A DNA stretch of 64,000 nucleotides. Origin: Rhizobium johnstonii 3841. Its GTDB lineage: Bacteria; Pseudomonadota; Alphaproteobacteria; Rhizobiales; Rhizobiaceae. The notes under the pieces are model-generated. The model was not told the origin of the DNA. It saw only the letters and a list, made by a program, of their open reading frames with translations, and did no database searches. Where the stretch lies: contig NC_008380.1 of NCBI RefSeq assembly GCF_000009265.1, positions 4,216,501 through 4,280,500 of the forward strand. The letters are read 5' to 3'. Below are positions 1 through 9,284 of the stretch, piece after piece (the stretch's first letter is position 1; each line of letters starts with the position of its first letter). The position numbers were made by a program, and so were the translations under genes.

Positions 1-147
1 ATCGAGCCCTACATGATCCAGCAGGGTTTCATTCAGCGCACGCCACGCGGCCGTGTTCTGACCGCAATCGCGTGGAAACATCTGGGAATGCAACCACCCA
101 AGGATATGGAGGCTGCGCAATTCCGGCTGTTCCAGGAGGACAACTGA
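1..147 (+). CDS. ruvB: Holliday junction branch-migration helicase RuvB, C-terminal end (partial)
   Basis: The window opens inside a reading frame whose last 48 residues match the winged-helix C-terminus of RuvB: IEPYMIQQGFIQRTPRGR followed by a short tail ending FQEDN. In the family this domain contacts DNA at the Holliday junction, while the ATPase core drives branch migration with RuvA. The core, including Walker motifs, lies upstream of the window. The stop codon directly abuts the GTG of the next gene, so the two are probably co-transcribed. The identification rests on the characteristic GFIQRTPRGR stretch; the absence of the ATPase domain is the only reason for less than full confidence. 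Confidence 0.93.
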   Translation: MEPYMIQQGFIQRTPRGRVLTAIAWKHLGMQPPKDMEAAQFRLFQEDN

Positions 148-1050
148 GTGATCACCCGCCGCGGATTTTTCAAGGTTCTCGGCGGCAGTGTCGCAGGCGT
201 CATGTCGCTCGGTGGTTATGCCTTCGCCTATGAACCACTCGCGCGGCTCGCCATCACCCGCTACCGGCTGACGCCGCCGGGATGGGCGCCCGGGCTCAAG
301 CTCCGCATCGTCGCGCTCGCCGATCTCCATGCCTGCGAACCCTGGATGTCGGCAAGCCGCATTGCCGCGATCTGCCGCAGGGCAAATGAACTCGAAGGCG
401 ATGTCACCGTCCTGCTTGGCGATTATGCCGCCGGAATGAATATGGTGACGCAGTACGTGCATTCGAGCCAATGGTCGAAGGCGCTCGCAACCTTGCAGGC
501 TCCTCTCGGTATCCATGCGGTCATGGGCAACCACGATTGGTGGGAGGACAGGACCGCCCAGAAGAACGGCGGGATGGAAACATTCGGACATCAGGCCCTC
601 GCCGACGTCGGAATCCCGGTCTACGGCAACCGCACCGTTCGGCTCGAAAAGGATGGCCGCGGCTTCTGGCTGGCAGGCCTCGAAGATCAGCTGGCGCTGC
701 TGCCGGGCCGGAAGTGGGGCCGCACGCAGATGCTCGGCCTTGACGATCTCGAGGGAACGATGGCGCAGATTACGGACGATGCGCCGGTCATCCTGCTCGC
801 TCATGAGCCCGATATCTTTCCGCGCGTGCCCGAGCGCGTCTCGCTGACGCTATCGGGCCACACTCATGGCGGACAGATCCGTTTCCTCGGCCGTTCGCCG
901 ATCGTGCCCTCGCGCTACGGCAATCGCTACGCCTATGGCCATATCGTTGAAGGGGAGCGTAATATCATCGTTTCCGGCGGCCTTGGCTGCTCCATTGCAC
1001 CCGTCCGCTTCGGCGTGCCGCCGGAAATCGTCGTGATCGATCTTGGATAA
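148..1050 (+). CDS. Tat-exported metallophosphoesterase (YkuE-like)
   Basis: A 300-residue calcineurin-like phosphoesterase. The N-terminus carries a twin-arginine motif (TRRGFFKVLGG) and a hydrophobic stretch ending near YAFA, so export folded by the Tat route is likely. The metal-ligand blocks follow in family order: ADLHA near residue 57, GDYAAG near 91, GNHDWW near 128, HEPDIF near 218 and GHTHGGQ near 237. It starts with GTG immediately after the ruvB stop. Relatives such as YkuE cleave phosphodiesters or UDP-sugar lipids at the membrane; the substrate here cannot be read from sequence. The next gene starts eight bases downstream. Confidence 0.88.
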   Translation: MITRRGFFKVLGGSVAGVMSLGGYAFAYEPLARLAITRYRLTPPGWAPGLKLRIVALADLHACEPWMSASRIAAICRRANELEGDVTVLLGDYAAGMNMVTQYVHSSQWSKALATLQAPLGIHAVMGNHDWWEDRTAQKNGGMETFGHQALADVGIPVYGNRTVRLEKDGRGFWLAGLEDQLALLPGRKWGRTQMLGLDDLEGTMAQITDDAPVILLAHEPDIFPRVPERVSLTLSGHTHGGQIRFLGRSPIVPSRYGNRYAYGHIVEGERNIIVSGGLGCSIAPVRFGVPPEIVVIDLG

Positions 1051-1057
1051 GAATGGC

Positions 1058-1570
1058 ATGTCCAAACGCATTCACATCCGCCTGAATGCAGGCGGTCGGC
1101 GTTTCAACTATCGCATCGCCGGTCTCGGTTTTCGCAATGGCCATGTGCTCGTTCACCGCGCTGTACACGAGCCCTTCTGGACTTTTCCGGGCGGTCGGGC
1201 GGAGATCGGCGAAACGTCGGAAGAGACGCTGAAGCGCGAGATGGTGGAGGAACTGGGCGTTGAGGTCACCGTCCATCGCCTGCTGTGGATCGTCGAGAAT
1301 TTCTTCCACTACGAACAGCGCGACTGGCACGAACTCGGCTTCTATTATCTGATGGACATCCCGCCGGAATTCCCCTTCCGGCCGGGCGGGATCATCCATC
1401 GGGTCGAGGACGGCGACAACTATCTCGAGTTCAAATGGGTGCCGGCAACGCGCGATGCCCTGACCGCACTCGACATCCCGCCCTATTTCATCGCCGATGA
1501 AATCGAAACCCTTCCCGTCTCGCCACGTCATCTCGTCTGGCGGGACGGCGATCTCGACGGCAAGGACTGA
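1058..1570 (+). CDS. Nudix hydrolase
   Basis: A 170-residue protein with a clear Nudix box: G-x5-E-x7-RE-x2-EE-x-G, read as GRAEIGETSEETLK followed by REMVEELGVE near residues 46-69. Nudix enzymes hydrolyse nucleoside diphosphates linked to another moiety, and the box binds the catalytic Mg2+. The frame is also open from a TTG at 1043 overlapping the previous gene, but the ATG at 1058 gives the usual start (MSKRIHIRLNAGG). It probably belongs to the ruvB-phosphoesterase transcript. The substrate is unknown; an NDP-sugar or ADP-ribose role would fit its size. Confidence 0.87.
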   Translation: MSKRIHIRLNAGGRRFNYRIAGLGFRNGHVLVHRAVHEPFWTFPGGRAEIGETSEETLKREMVEELGVEVTVHRLLWIVENFFHYEQRDWHELGFYYLMDIPPEFPFRPGGIIHRVEDGDNYLEFKWVPATRDALTALDIPPYFIADEIETLPVSPRHLVWRDGDLDGKD

Positions 1571-1587
1571 CGCAAGCAATTCAAGGT

Positions 1588-1632
1588 GTTACAGCGCCCA
1601 TTGCGCGCCTCAAAAGGCGCCGGCGCTATAGC
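1588..1632. repeat. Palindromic intergenic repeat, family 1 (copy a)
   Basis: An imperfect inverted repeat beginning ttacagcgcc and ending ggcgctatagc, with an inner gcgcgcct/aggcgc pair. The same plan recurs at 9227, 29008, 53352 and 61032. It lies between the Nudix and DinB genes. Confidence 0.7.
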
Positions 1633-1660
1633 CAAAAGCGCCTAAAGAGGAGATGCGCCG

Positions 1661-2224
1661 ATGCCGACCTTCGATCCTGTCAGGCCATTCCGCAAACTTG
1701 CCTATAACAACGCTCTTGCCAACCGCCGCCTGCTTCAGGCCTGCGCGACTCTAAAGCCTGGCGAATTCGAAGCGCCACGGACAAGCTTCTTTCCCTCGAT
1801 CAAGGAAACCTTGAACCACATCGTCACGGTCGACTGGTTCTATGTCGACGGTCTGGAAGGCGGCACGCTCGGGCTCAAGGCCTTCGAGGTCGACGAACCA
1901 TTCGATGACGTTTCCTCGCTGGCGGAAGCGCAGGCGAAGGTCGATCAGCGCCTGACGGGGCTTTGCGAGGCCCTGACGCCGGAGAGACTCACCTCGACCA
2001 TCAGCCTCCATCGCGGCGACCGCATCCAAGAGGAGCGGATGGAGGACGTGCTCGGCCACCTCTTCCAGCATCAGACCCATCATCGCGGACAGGTGCATGC
2101 AATGCTCTCCGGCACCAGCGTCGCTCCGCCGCAACTCGACGAATTCATCGTTGCCGACGATGCCCGGTTCCGCGGCAGCGAACTCGCCGCCCTCGGCTGG
2201 AGCGAAGAAACGCTGATGCGTTAG
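1661..2224 (+). CDS. DinB family protein (putative metal-dependent, four-helix bundle)
   Basis: A 187-residue protein of the DinB/YfiT superfamily. Three histidines sit where the family binds a divalent metal: one in LNHIVTVDWFY near residue 49 and two in the HQTHHRGQVHAML stretch near residues 138-145. A strong ribosome-binding site (gaggag) precedes the ATG. Family members include thiol-dependent S-transferases and DNA-damage-inducible proteins of unknown activity, so no substrate is assigned. The gene stands alone between intergenic repeats. Confidence 0.85.
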   Translation: MPTFDPVRPFRKLAYNNALANRRLLQACATLKPGEFEAPRTSFFPSIKETLNHIVTVDWFYVDGLEGGTLGLKAFEVDEPFDDVSSLAEAQAKVDQRLTGLCEALTPERLTSTISLHRGDRIQEERMEDVLGHLFQHQTHHRGQVHAMLSGTSVAPPQLDEFIVADDARFRGSELAALGWSEETLMR

Positions 2225-2263
2225 CGCGTCCTGCGGGCGCAAACGCTTTAAGTCCCTAGTTGA

Positions 2264-2306
2264 TGCCTGTCGTGCAAACCGCTGCATAGTTTTGGGCGAC
2301 ATGCAT
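2264..2306. repeat. Intergenic repeat, family 2 (copy a)
   Basis: A GC-rich element with the core cgtgcaaaccgctgcatag followed by ttttgggcgacatgc. Related cores occur at 32474, 40665 and 62834. It ends exactly at the acvB stop codon, which is on the minus strand. Confidence 0.6.
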
Positions 2307-3688
2307 TAGTTCTGCAGCCGCTTCTTCAGGCCGTCGATGATCGTCTTCGTGAGCAGGTCGTAATTCTCGTCAAAATGATGGTCGCCGGGCAGTTCGATGA
2401 CCTCGGCGCCGCTATCCTTCAGCGCCGGACAGGCGACATCGTCATCGTCGTCCTTGCCATAGATGCATTGCACGAGCTTCGGATCGATGTTCTTCAGATC
2501 GCCGACAGGATCGCCTCCCGCCCCTTCCGTCTTCTGGCCGAGCCAGCCGAGAACAGAGATGACGTAGTCGACTTGGTGCGAAAGCGACAGCAGCGACATT
2601 TGCGCCACCGCCGATTTTTCGGCTGGCTTGAGGAGTTGGTAGGTGGCGGGCACGACATCGGCACCGAAGGAATAACCGACGAGCAGCACATGCTTCACCT
2701 TCCACTGCTTGCGGTAGAAATCGATGATCTTCGAAAGATCGGCGGCGGTCTCCTCCGGCTTGCGCTCCGACCAGAAATAGTGGAGCGAATCGACGCCGAC
2801 AACGGGAATACCTTCCTTCTGCAGCGTGCCGCCGACCTCCTTGTCGATGTCGCGCCAGCCGCCGTCGCCGGAATAGATCACCGCCATCGTATCGAAGGCC
2901 GGCGTTGCCTCGAGCACCGCCAGCGGCAGGCCAAGCGGGTTGCCGAAGGCGCCGGAGGCGGTGACGAGATCGTCGAGCGTATCGGCAAACGCCGTCTGCG
3001 CATCGTCGGTGGAATCGCGGATCTCGATCTCGTCATGGGCCTTCTTCAGCGCCTCGGCATGCGCCCGGCCATCCTTGTTGGCATCAGGCGTGAAGACGGT
3101 AATGATCGGGTCCGGCAGGACGCCGTCGCTGAGGCCATAGACGGTGCGTTCGCCAACCACCTGCTTGGATGCCGGCGTGCAAAGCTCCTTGGCAAGCGGA
3201 ATGCCGGCGACCGGATTAACGGCAAGTGTCTGGCCGATCGTCGCATCCGGCGTTTGCGCGGCGATCGCCAGCGCCAAGGCCCCACCCTCGCCGATGCCGG
3301 CGACGATCGGCAGGTGATAGGCGTTGTTGCCGGTCGCGCGCTGCACCTGCTGGCTTAGCGATTCGATGTCCGAGACCATATAGACGCAGCCGTCGTTAAG
3401 GCTGACGTCATACTGGTTGAGCGCCTGGATATAGGATGGAAAGTCGACGCCGATGACGACGGCGCCTTCTGCGACCAACCTGTCGGCTTCGCCCTTCTCA
3501 TAGTCGCCCCAGCCGGCGGCATCCGAGATCAGCATCACCGTGCCCTTAACCTCCCCTTCCGGCAGGAAGATGTGCGGCGATGGGATGAGCCCGGTTTCGA
3601 AGCTCTGCGTGGTTTCCTCGGCGGCACCAGCCGGTGCGGCCGCAAGCATGCAGGCGCATGCCGTGGCAAGAAGGATTGTCCTGATCAT
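2306..3688 (-). CDS. acvB: AcvB/VirJ family periplasmic hydrolase (lysyl-phosphatidylglycerol hydrolase)
   Basis: A 460-residue exported alpha/beta hydrolase. A signal peptide (MIRTILLATACACMLAAAPAGA) precedes two related halves; the second half carries the nucleophile elbow GYSFGAD near residue 342 and a late histidine in GDHHFDENY near 438. The architecture is that of Agrobacterium AcvB and Rhizobium tropici AtvA, which hydrolyse lysyl-phosphatidylglycerol on the outer face of the inner membrane. Its start overlaps the stop of the lysyl-PG synthase gene by four bases (ATGA), so synthesis and removal of the lipid are translationally coupled. Homologues are needed for acid tolerance, and in Agrobacterium for virulence. 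Confidence 0.9.
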   Translation of the reverse strand: MIRTILLATACACMLAAAPAGAAEETTQSFETGLIPSPHIFLPEGEVKGTVMLISDAAGWGDYEKGEADRLVAEGAVVIGVDFPSYIQALNQYDVSLNDGCVYMVSDIESLSQQVQRATGNNAYHLPIVAGIGEGGALALAIAAQTPDATIGQTLAVNPVAGIPLAKELCTPASKQVVGERTVYGLSDGVLPDPIITVFTPDANKDGRAHAEALKKAHDEIEIRDSTDDAQTAFADTLDDLVTASGAFGNPLGLPLAVLEATPAFDTMAVIYSGDGGWRDIDKEVGGTLQKEGIPVVGVDSLHYFWSERKPEETAADLSKIIDFYRKQWKVKHVLLVGYSFGADVVPATYQLLKPAEKSAVAQMSLLSLSHQVDYVISVLGWLGQKTEGAGGDPVGDLKNIDPKLVQCIYGKDDDDDVACPALKDSGAEVIELPGDHHFDENYDLLTKTIIDGLKKRLQN

Positions 3689-6288
3689 TTTCTCACTACC
3701 CCTTTCAATCCGCCCCCAATCAGAAATGTCGCATCCATCAACGCGATCATCGGATTGCCCCCTCCTGAGACCGCAAGATAGCGCGGTTGCCAGTGCGGAT
3801 GAAACTTGGATTTGAATGCCCGAAGGCCTTTGAAGTTATAGAAGCGCTCGCCGTGTTCGAAGACGGTGCTGCCGATGCGGTCCCAGACGGGCGCCGCCTC
3901 GCGCTTCGACATGCCGGAGAGAGGCGCCATGCCGAGATTGAAGTGAGTGAAACCCTGCCCGCGCAGATATTCCATGATCTGCACGAAGAGAAAGTCCATC
4001 GAGCCCTTCGGCGCGTCCGGCGAGAAGCGCATGAGATCGATCGTGCCCTCCTGTCTGGATTCGGTCACGAGGATATTGGCGAAAGCAACGATCCTGCCGT
4101 CCTTTTTCAGGATGCCGACCGGCTGCGAGGAGACATAATCGGAATCGAAGGCGCCGAGCGAGAAGCCCTTTTCCTTGGCATTGTGATGCTCGAGCCAGGC
4201 CGTGGAAACGGCGGCTAGATCATCGATGACCGAAGACAGGTCCTGCGGTTCGACGACGGCGAATTCCAGCCCGTCGCGCTGGGCGCGGCTTGCCGTCTGG
4301 CGAAGGTTCGCCCATTTGCCGCCCTTCATCTCGAAGGTCCTGAGATCGGCCACCGCCAGTTCGCCGAGCTTGAAGGCGCGAAGGCCGGCATCGGCGCAAT
4401 GGGACAGCAGCGCCGGCGATATCTGGTAGAACACGGCCCGGCAGCCGGCGGCACGCGCCGCTTCGACGAAACGCCAGACGAGTTCCTGCACGGCGCGATG
4501 GTCGCCGACCGGATCGAACAGCGCGATCCAGGAGCGGCCCTGCCGGCCATACATGATGAAGGCATCGCCGTTTTCCGAGAACATGATGCTCTTGTCGCCC
4601 ATGCGCACCAGATTAGCGTCGGCATTGCCCTGCTTCATGACGATCTCGACGGCACGCGCCAGCGCCTCGTCCGTCGCCTGCTCCGGCCGGAAGCTCGCCG
4701 GCCGGAGCAGGCTGAAGACGGCAATCGCCGACGAGATGATGGTGATGCCGAGGACGGCGCGCAGCCCGCGCGGGGCCTCGGCGGTGAATTCGAACTGCCA
4801 CCAGAGCTGGTTGCTGTATTCAACGTCGCGATAGACGAAGAGCAGGATGACGACGGCGCCGACGACGATCACGGCGATCGCCATCAGCCAGGACGCCGTC
4901 AGCGCCTGGTTGAGCAGCGAGGCCTGGCGGGTAAAGAGCCGGCGGCTGGCGAAAAGCCCGAAGATGAGGAAGGCGAGAAAAGCGGCTTCGACGAGCGCGA
5001 TCGCCTTCAGCAGCGACAAAGTCAACGCGGCAAGCGCCGAGAACACGGCCACCCACCAGGCGCCGTCGAGCCGCTGGCCGAGACCGCGCGCGGCGACGAC
5101 GAGGGCCAGCCCCAGCAGGCTGGAGAGAAAATGCGCTCCTTCGACCATCGGCAGTGGCAGATAGTTGGAGAGGAATTCGAGGTTCTGGTCCGGCGTCGGC
5201 GTGACGCTTGAAAACACCAGCATGACGCCGAGCAGCAGTGCGAGAGCCGACAGCAGCTGCGGCATCAGCCGTCCGCCGATGCGCCGCATGCTGGAGGCGG
5301 CCGGATGATCGACGAAACGACGCAGCTCCGCCGCCGAGACCGCGAGCACGGCGATCAGCAGCGGCAGCACATGGTAGACCAGCCGGTAGAGCACCAGCGA
5401 TCCGAGCACGGCATCGATGTTCACCGCGCTGCCGAGCGAGGCGATGATCACGGTCTCGAACACGCCAAGCCCGGCCGGAACGTGACTGAGCACGCCGAGA
5501 CCGACAGCGATCGCATAGACGGCGAGGAAGACCGGCCAGCCGATGGCCGTCTGCGGCAGCAGCACATAGAGTACCGACGCCGAGGCGGCGATATCGAAGG
5601 CTGTGACGAGGAATTGCCGCGACCATGTGCGCGAATCCGGCAGGCGGATTGCCACAGGCCCGAGATCGAGCACGCGCCCGTCACGGCCGATGATCATCAC
5701 CGCGGCCAGAATGGCGACGATCGAACCGGCGATCAGCCGCAGGAGGAAGGCGCTGACCCCGATCAGCGGGCCGATCTCGTCGGCGATGACGATGAGGGCG
5801 ATTGCTGCGACACCCGCAAGCCCGAGACCGAAGGACAGCGTGACGAAGGCGATGATGCGGCCGATATCCTCCGGCGAGAGCCCGAGGCGGGTATAGGCGC
5901 GGTAGCGGATCGCACCACCCGAAAGCGCGCCGAAACCGGCTGTATTGCCGACGGCATAGGCACTGAACGCCGTCAGCGCCACATGCGGAAAGGGCAGCTT
6001 CTTGCCGATGTATTCGATGGCGTTGAGATCATAGAAGATCAGTGCGAGGAAACTGAGCGCCGTGAAGAACAACGCAAGCAGGATCGCGCTCGGCCTGGTG
6101 GCGGCCAGCGCACCGACGACGTCGTCATAGCGCACCTCGTTGGTGAGCTGCATGATCGCGTAACCGACGAGGCAGAAGACCACCAGTGACGCGGCTGCCA
6201 GCAGCGGCGTTCTGTACCGTCTGAATAGCCCGCCAAAAGAAAACCCGCCCGTTTCTTCCATCTCTTCCAAATTGCCGTGCCCCGACAT
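3685..6288 (-). CDS. mprF: Bifunctional lysylphosphatidylglycerol synthetase/flippase MprF (LpiA)
   Basis: About 867 residues. The N-terminal half has many hydrophobic helices of the MprF flippase type; the C-terminal third is the GNAT-like DUF2156 aminoacyl-transferase domain, seen in MRFSPDAPKGSMDFLF, GQGFTHFNLGMAPLSG and the ending FKSKFHPHWQPRYL. It transfers lysine from Lys-tRNA to phosphatidylglycerol and flips the product, lowering surface negative charge. In rhizobia the orthologue lpiA is induced by low pH and lies upstream of acvB/atvA, as here. I chose the ATG at 6288 (MSGHGN); a GTG at 6306 extends it by six residues. Neither start has a strong ribosome-binding site. The promoter should lie in 6289-6525, shared with the divergent DoxX gene. 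Confidence 0.92.
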   Translation of the reverse strand: MSGHGNLEEMEETGGFSFGGLFRRYRTPLLAAASLVVFCLVGYAIMQLTNEVRYDDVVGALAATRPSAILLALFFTALSFLALIFYDLNAIEYIGKKLPFPHVALTAFSAYAVGNTAGFGALSGGAIRYRAYTRLGLSPEDIGRIIAFVTLSFGLGLAGVAAIALIVIADEIGPLIGVSAFLLRLIAGSIVAILAAVMIIGRDGRVLDLGPVAIRLPDSRTWSRQFLVTAFDIAASASVLYVLLPQTAIGWPVFLAVYAIAVGLGVLSHVPAGLGVFETVIIASLGSAVNIDAVLGSLVLYRLVYHVLPLLIAVLAVSAAELRRFVDHPAASSMRRIGGRLMPQLLSALALLLGVMLVFSSVTPTPDQNLEFLSNYLPLPMVEGAHFLSSLLGLALVVAARGLGQRLDGAWWVAVFSALAALTLSLLKAIALVEAAFLAFLIFGLFASRRLFTRQASLLNQALTASWLMAIAVIVVGAVVILLFVYRDVEYSNQLWWQFEFTAEAPRGLRAVLGITIISSAIAVFSLLRPASFRPEQATDEALARAVEIVMKQGNADANLVRMGDKSIMFSENGDAFIMYGRQGRSWIALFDPVGDHRAVQELVWRFVEAARAAGCRAVFYQISPALLSHCADAGLRAFKLGELAVADLRTFEMKGGKWANLRQTASRAQRDGLEFAVVEPQDLSSVIDDLAAVSTAWLEHHNAKEKGFSLGAFDSDYVSSQPVGILKKDGRIVAFANILVTESRQEGTIDLMRFSPDAPKGSMDFLFVQIMEYLRGQGFTHFNLGMAPLSGMSKREAAPVWDRIGSTVFEHGERFYNFKGLRAFKSKFHPHWQPRYLAVSGGGNPMIALMDATFLIGGGLKGVVRK

Positions 6289-6525
6289 TCTCGTACCCTG
6301 CTGCACCTGCCAGCTTGGCGGGAATCATTTCAGATGACGTAACATGAGAGGCATATAAGCTCTATGAAGCCATGCCGCCGCTACCCCAGCCCCGCCGCCT
6401 GCGCCTCAATCATCCTCAATTGGGGCGAATTTGCGCAGGCGGGCGCCGCAGCACATTGCATTTTCGTAAGCTTCGGCAGAGCCTTGCGCTCGATGGAGAG
6501 TTGAGACGCGGGAGAAAGGTTCGAT

Positions 6526-6903
6526 ATGCAGGATGGTTCGGCCTTCGTGATGCTTGCCCTCGGCCGCCTGCTGCTCGGCGGCCTCTATGTCGCTGGCGGC
6601 ATTCATCATTTTTTCGTCATCGTGCCGCTGACCGAGGCGATCGAAGCCCGCGGCGTTCCTTTTGCGAAATGGGTGCTGATCTTGGGCAGCCTGTTCCAGA
6701 TCGTCGCCGGCATCCTGCTGATGCTCGGCCTGTTCGTCGCGGCAGCGGCATTCGGTCTCATCGTCTTCACGCTGGCCGCCACCACCATGCTGCTGAACTT
6801 CTGGGACATGCAGGGAACGGCGCGCGACAGCGCGATCAATACCTGGAAAACCAACATGGCAATCATCGGCGGCCTGCTGATCGCAGCAGCCGGCGCGATG
6901 TGA
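6526..6903 (+). CDS. DoxX family membrane protein
   Basis: A 125-residue protein of four hydrophobic helices. The first contains LGRLLLGGLYVAGGIHHF and the third LFQIVAGILLMLGLFVAAA, matching the DoxX pattern. The ATG is preceded by gggagaaagg. DoxX proteins have been linked to quinone or thiosulfate redox and to oxidative stress, but most members lack a known reaction. It is divergent from lpiA across about 240 bases and ends six bases before the convergent stop of the MscS gene. Confidence 0.82.
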   Translation: MQDGSAFVMLALGRLLLGGLYVAGGIHHFFVIVPLTEAIEARGVPFAKWVLILGSLFQIVAGILLMLGLFVAAAAFGLIVFTLAATTMLLNFWDMQGTARDSAINTWKTNMAIIGGLLIAAAGAM

Positions 6904-6909
6904 AGCGGT

Positions 6910-9018
6910 TCATGCCGCCGGCTCGGCGCTCGCCCGCGCATGCGCGGCATAGCGCGCGACGGCAGCATCCACCTCCGCGTCGCGGTCGCCCGCTACTTGC
7001 ACCGTCGGCACGGCGAATTCGATACCGTTTTCCTGGAAGGCATTGCGGATCATCGCCAGCGCATTGCGGCGGATGACGAATTGCTCGCCGGGCTTCGTCA
7101 TCATCGACAGCCGGATTTCGATGGCGAATTCGCCGAACTGCTCGACACCCTTCATCTTCAGCGTCTCGATGATATGAGGGCCGAATTCCGGATTTTCGAG
7201 CAGCGTCTGGCCGATCTGCTTGATCACCTTCTTCGCCTTGACGAGATCGGTGTCGTATTTGACGTTGAGGCTGATCTTGTCGATCGTCCAGTCGCGATTG
7301 AGGTTCTTCACGGCGCCGAGTTCGCCGAACGGCACCGTCGTCAGCGGCCCGCGATGGTGCCTGAGCTTGACCGAGCGCAGGCTGAAGGCCTCGACCACGC
7401 CCTTGTGGCTGCCGCTTTCGATATATTCGCCGATGCGAAAGGCATCGTCCCAGAGATAGAACATGCCGCTGATGACGTCCTTGACGATCGTCTGCGCGCC
7501 GAAACCGACCGCGACGCCGACGACGCCGGCGCCGGCGATCAGCGGCCCGATTTCGATACCGAGGCCGGAGAGCACCATCAGAACGGCGATGACGGCAATG
7601 ACGACGGCAAGGATATTGCGGAAGATCGGCAACAGCGTCTGTATCCGCGCGCGTTTGGCCTTCTCCTCATCCGTTGCTCCGCCATCCACGGATGATTCGA
7701 ACAGCTTGCCGTCGATATAGGCCTTGATGACGTGCCAGAGCAGATCGGCGGCAAGCAGGATGACGATGCCGCCGATCACGCCGCGCGCGATCTTGTCGAT
7801 CATCGTTTCGCCGGCGGCCATCGTATCGGCGCCGACGCCGAGCATATGCCCAAGCCAGATGGCGGCAACGGCAATGATCAGCGCCCGCACGCCGCGGTCG
7901 AGCAGCACGGCTGCAATGCGGCGCGTGGCAAGGAAGCTCGCTTCGGTCTGCTGCAACGATTTTACCGCAATCGTCGAGACGGCAAGCACGCGCGGCAGCA
8001 GCAGCACGTAAATGCCGAGCCAGAGCAGCCAGTTGAAGCCTGCGACCCAAAGGCTCCAGAGCAAGAGGAAATAGACGGTGAGCGACCAGGATGTCCCGTG
8101 ACCGCGCTTCTCGTCCTTGTGCGGCCGAGACCAGACCGCCTCGATCGCAATCAGCAACAGGCCGATGCCGAGAATATAGCCGACGAGGAGCCGCACGCTT
8201 GAGGAATAACGGAGCGGCTCCATCGACTGGATCACCGCCCAGCCGAAAATGAAATAGATGACGAAGGTTGCACAGCGCCGGTACCAGAAGAATGCAACCG
8301 CCGGCACCGGCATGATCGCAGCGGTGTTACCCTGCCGTTCTTCCTCCACCCGCGCCAGCCCGATGAGATCGACCAGCACGCCGCCGAGGCAAATCGTGAA
8401 GCGCTGGACCACGAGCGCGACAACGCAAACGATCGCGATGCTCTGGCTGACCGGCGGCCAGCTGACGCTGAGAAGAGCAAGCGCCGTCGCCATGGCGAAG
8501 ATCAGCGCCGGGATGACGCGCGGGGCGAGATGCATGCCCGCCATCTGCGCCGCCTGGCGGCGGCGGCGAAAGGCATAACGGGCAATGCGCTCGACGATGG
8601 TGCCAAGCAGGAAAATCGCCAGAAACTGCGCCACCATGCGCGGCCAGCCGGCGGCGGCGATCTCGCCGAAAAACAGCGAAGAAGCATGGCCGACCTGCGA
8701 GGGCAGCATCATCGCCGCATCGGAGACCATCGAGACGTGCCGGCGGGCATGCTGGAGCAGACCTGAGAGCACCGAAATCTGGTCACCGGCCGCCGCATCG
8801 CTCGCAGGTGCCGCCGTCATCTGCGTCGACATCCATTGTTTGACCTGAGGCGTCTGCATCAGCTCCATCATCTGACGCACCTCGGCCGGCGGACCTGCTG
8901 TAACAGGAGCGGCTGGCGGGGTCTGCGCGACACCCGGCGAGACTGCCGAAGAAAGCGCCGACAGCGCCACTATGCAGAATAGGACGATCCTGGAGATCCC
9001 TGCCATGCCACGCTTCAT
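6910..9018 (-). CDS. Large mechanosensitive channel of the MscS family
   Basis: About 702 residues starting at ATG 9018, which has a near-perfect cggaggacggca upstream; the frame runs open further but without support. A signal sequence (ISRIVLFCIVALSAL) is followed by a periplasmic segment, several membrane helices, and the MscS core near residues 480-520: GVVGVAVGFGAQTIVKD then GMFYLWDDAFRIGEYIE. The C-terminal beta and alpha/beta vestibule domains follow. It is larger than E. coli MscS (286 residues) and resembles the YbdG/YnaI-type expanded channels. It would release solutes during hypo-osmotic shock. Confidence 0.9.
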   Translation of the reverse strand: MKRGMAGISRIVLFCIVALSALSSAVSPGVAQTPPAAPVTAGPPAEVRQMMELMQTPQVKQWMSTQMTAAPASDAAAGDQISVLSGLLQHARRHVSMVSDAAMMLPSQVGHASSLFFGEIAAAGWPRMVAQFLAIFLLGTIVERIARYAFRRRRQAAQMAGMHLAPRVIPALIFAMATALALLSVSWPPVSQSIAIVCVVALVVQRFTICLGGVLVDLIGLARVEEERQGNTAAIMPVPAVAFFWYRRCATFVIYFIFGWAVIQSMEPLRYSSSVRLLVGYILGIGLLLIAIEAVWSRPHKDEKRGHGTSWSLTVYFLLLWSLWVAGFNWLLWLGIYVLLLPRVLAVSTIAVKSLQQTEASFLATRRIAAVLLDRGVRALIIAVAAIWLGHMLGVGADTMAAGETMIDKIARGVIGGIVILLAADLLWHVIKAYIDGKLFESSVDGGATDEEKAKRARIQTLLPIFRNILAVVIAVIAVLMVLSGLGIEIGPLIAGAGVVGVAVGFGAQTIVKDVISGMFYLWDDAFRIGEYIESGSHKGVVEAFSLRSVKLRHHRGPLTTVPFGELGAVKNLNRDWTIDKISLNVKYDTDLVKAKKVIKQIGQTLLENPEFGPHIIETLKMKGVEQFGEFAIEIRLSMMTKPGEQFVIRRNALAMIRNAFQENGIEFAVPTVQVAGDRDAEVDAAVARYAAHARASAEPAA

Positions 9019-9226
9019 TGCCGTCCTCCGATGGGTCGCCGACCGCCGATGCAAGGCCAACGTCTTTCGACAGCATCGATAGCCTCGACCGCTGCCGCCA
9101 GCAAGGAGGATGGAGACGAAGATCATTCGGGAAGGCAGGCGGAGAAGCCGGACCGTCGATCCCAAATTCAGGGTCCCAATTCGGGCCTCGATTCAGGGAC
9201 TGACGGCCTCGGCTATGACGGCGCGC

Positions 9227-9271
9227 GCTACAGCGCCACGTGTCTTTTCGAGAGCCGCCGGGCGCTGTAGC
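9227..9271. repeat. Palindromic intergenic repeat, family 1 (copy b)
   Basis: Bounded by gctacagcgcc on the left and ggcgctgtagc on the right, a near-perfect inverted pair around a ttttcgaga centre. It sits between the MscS start and the gnd stop, about 14 bases beyond the latter. Confidence 0.75.
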
Positions 9272-9284
9272 GCTTTCAATTGTT

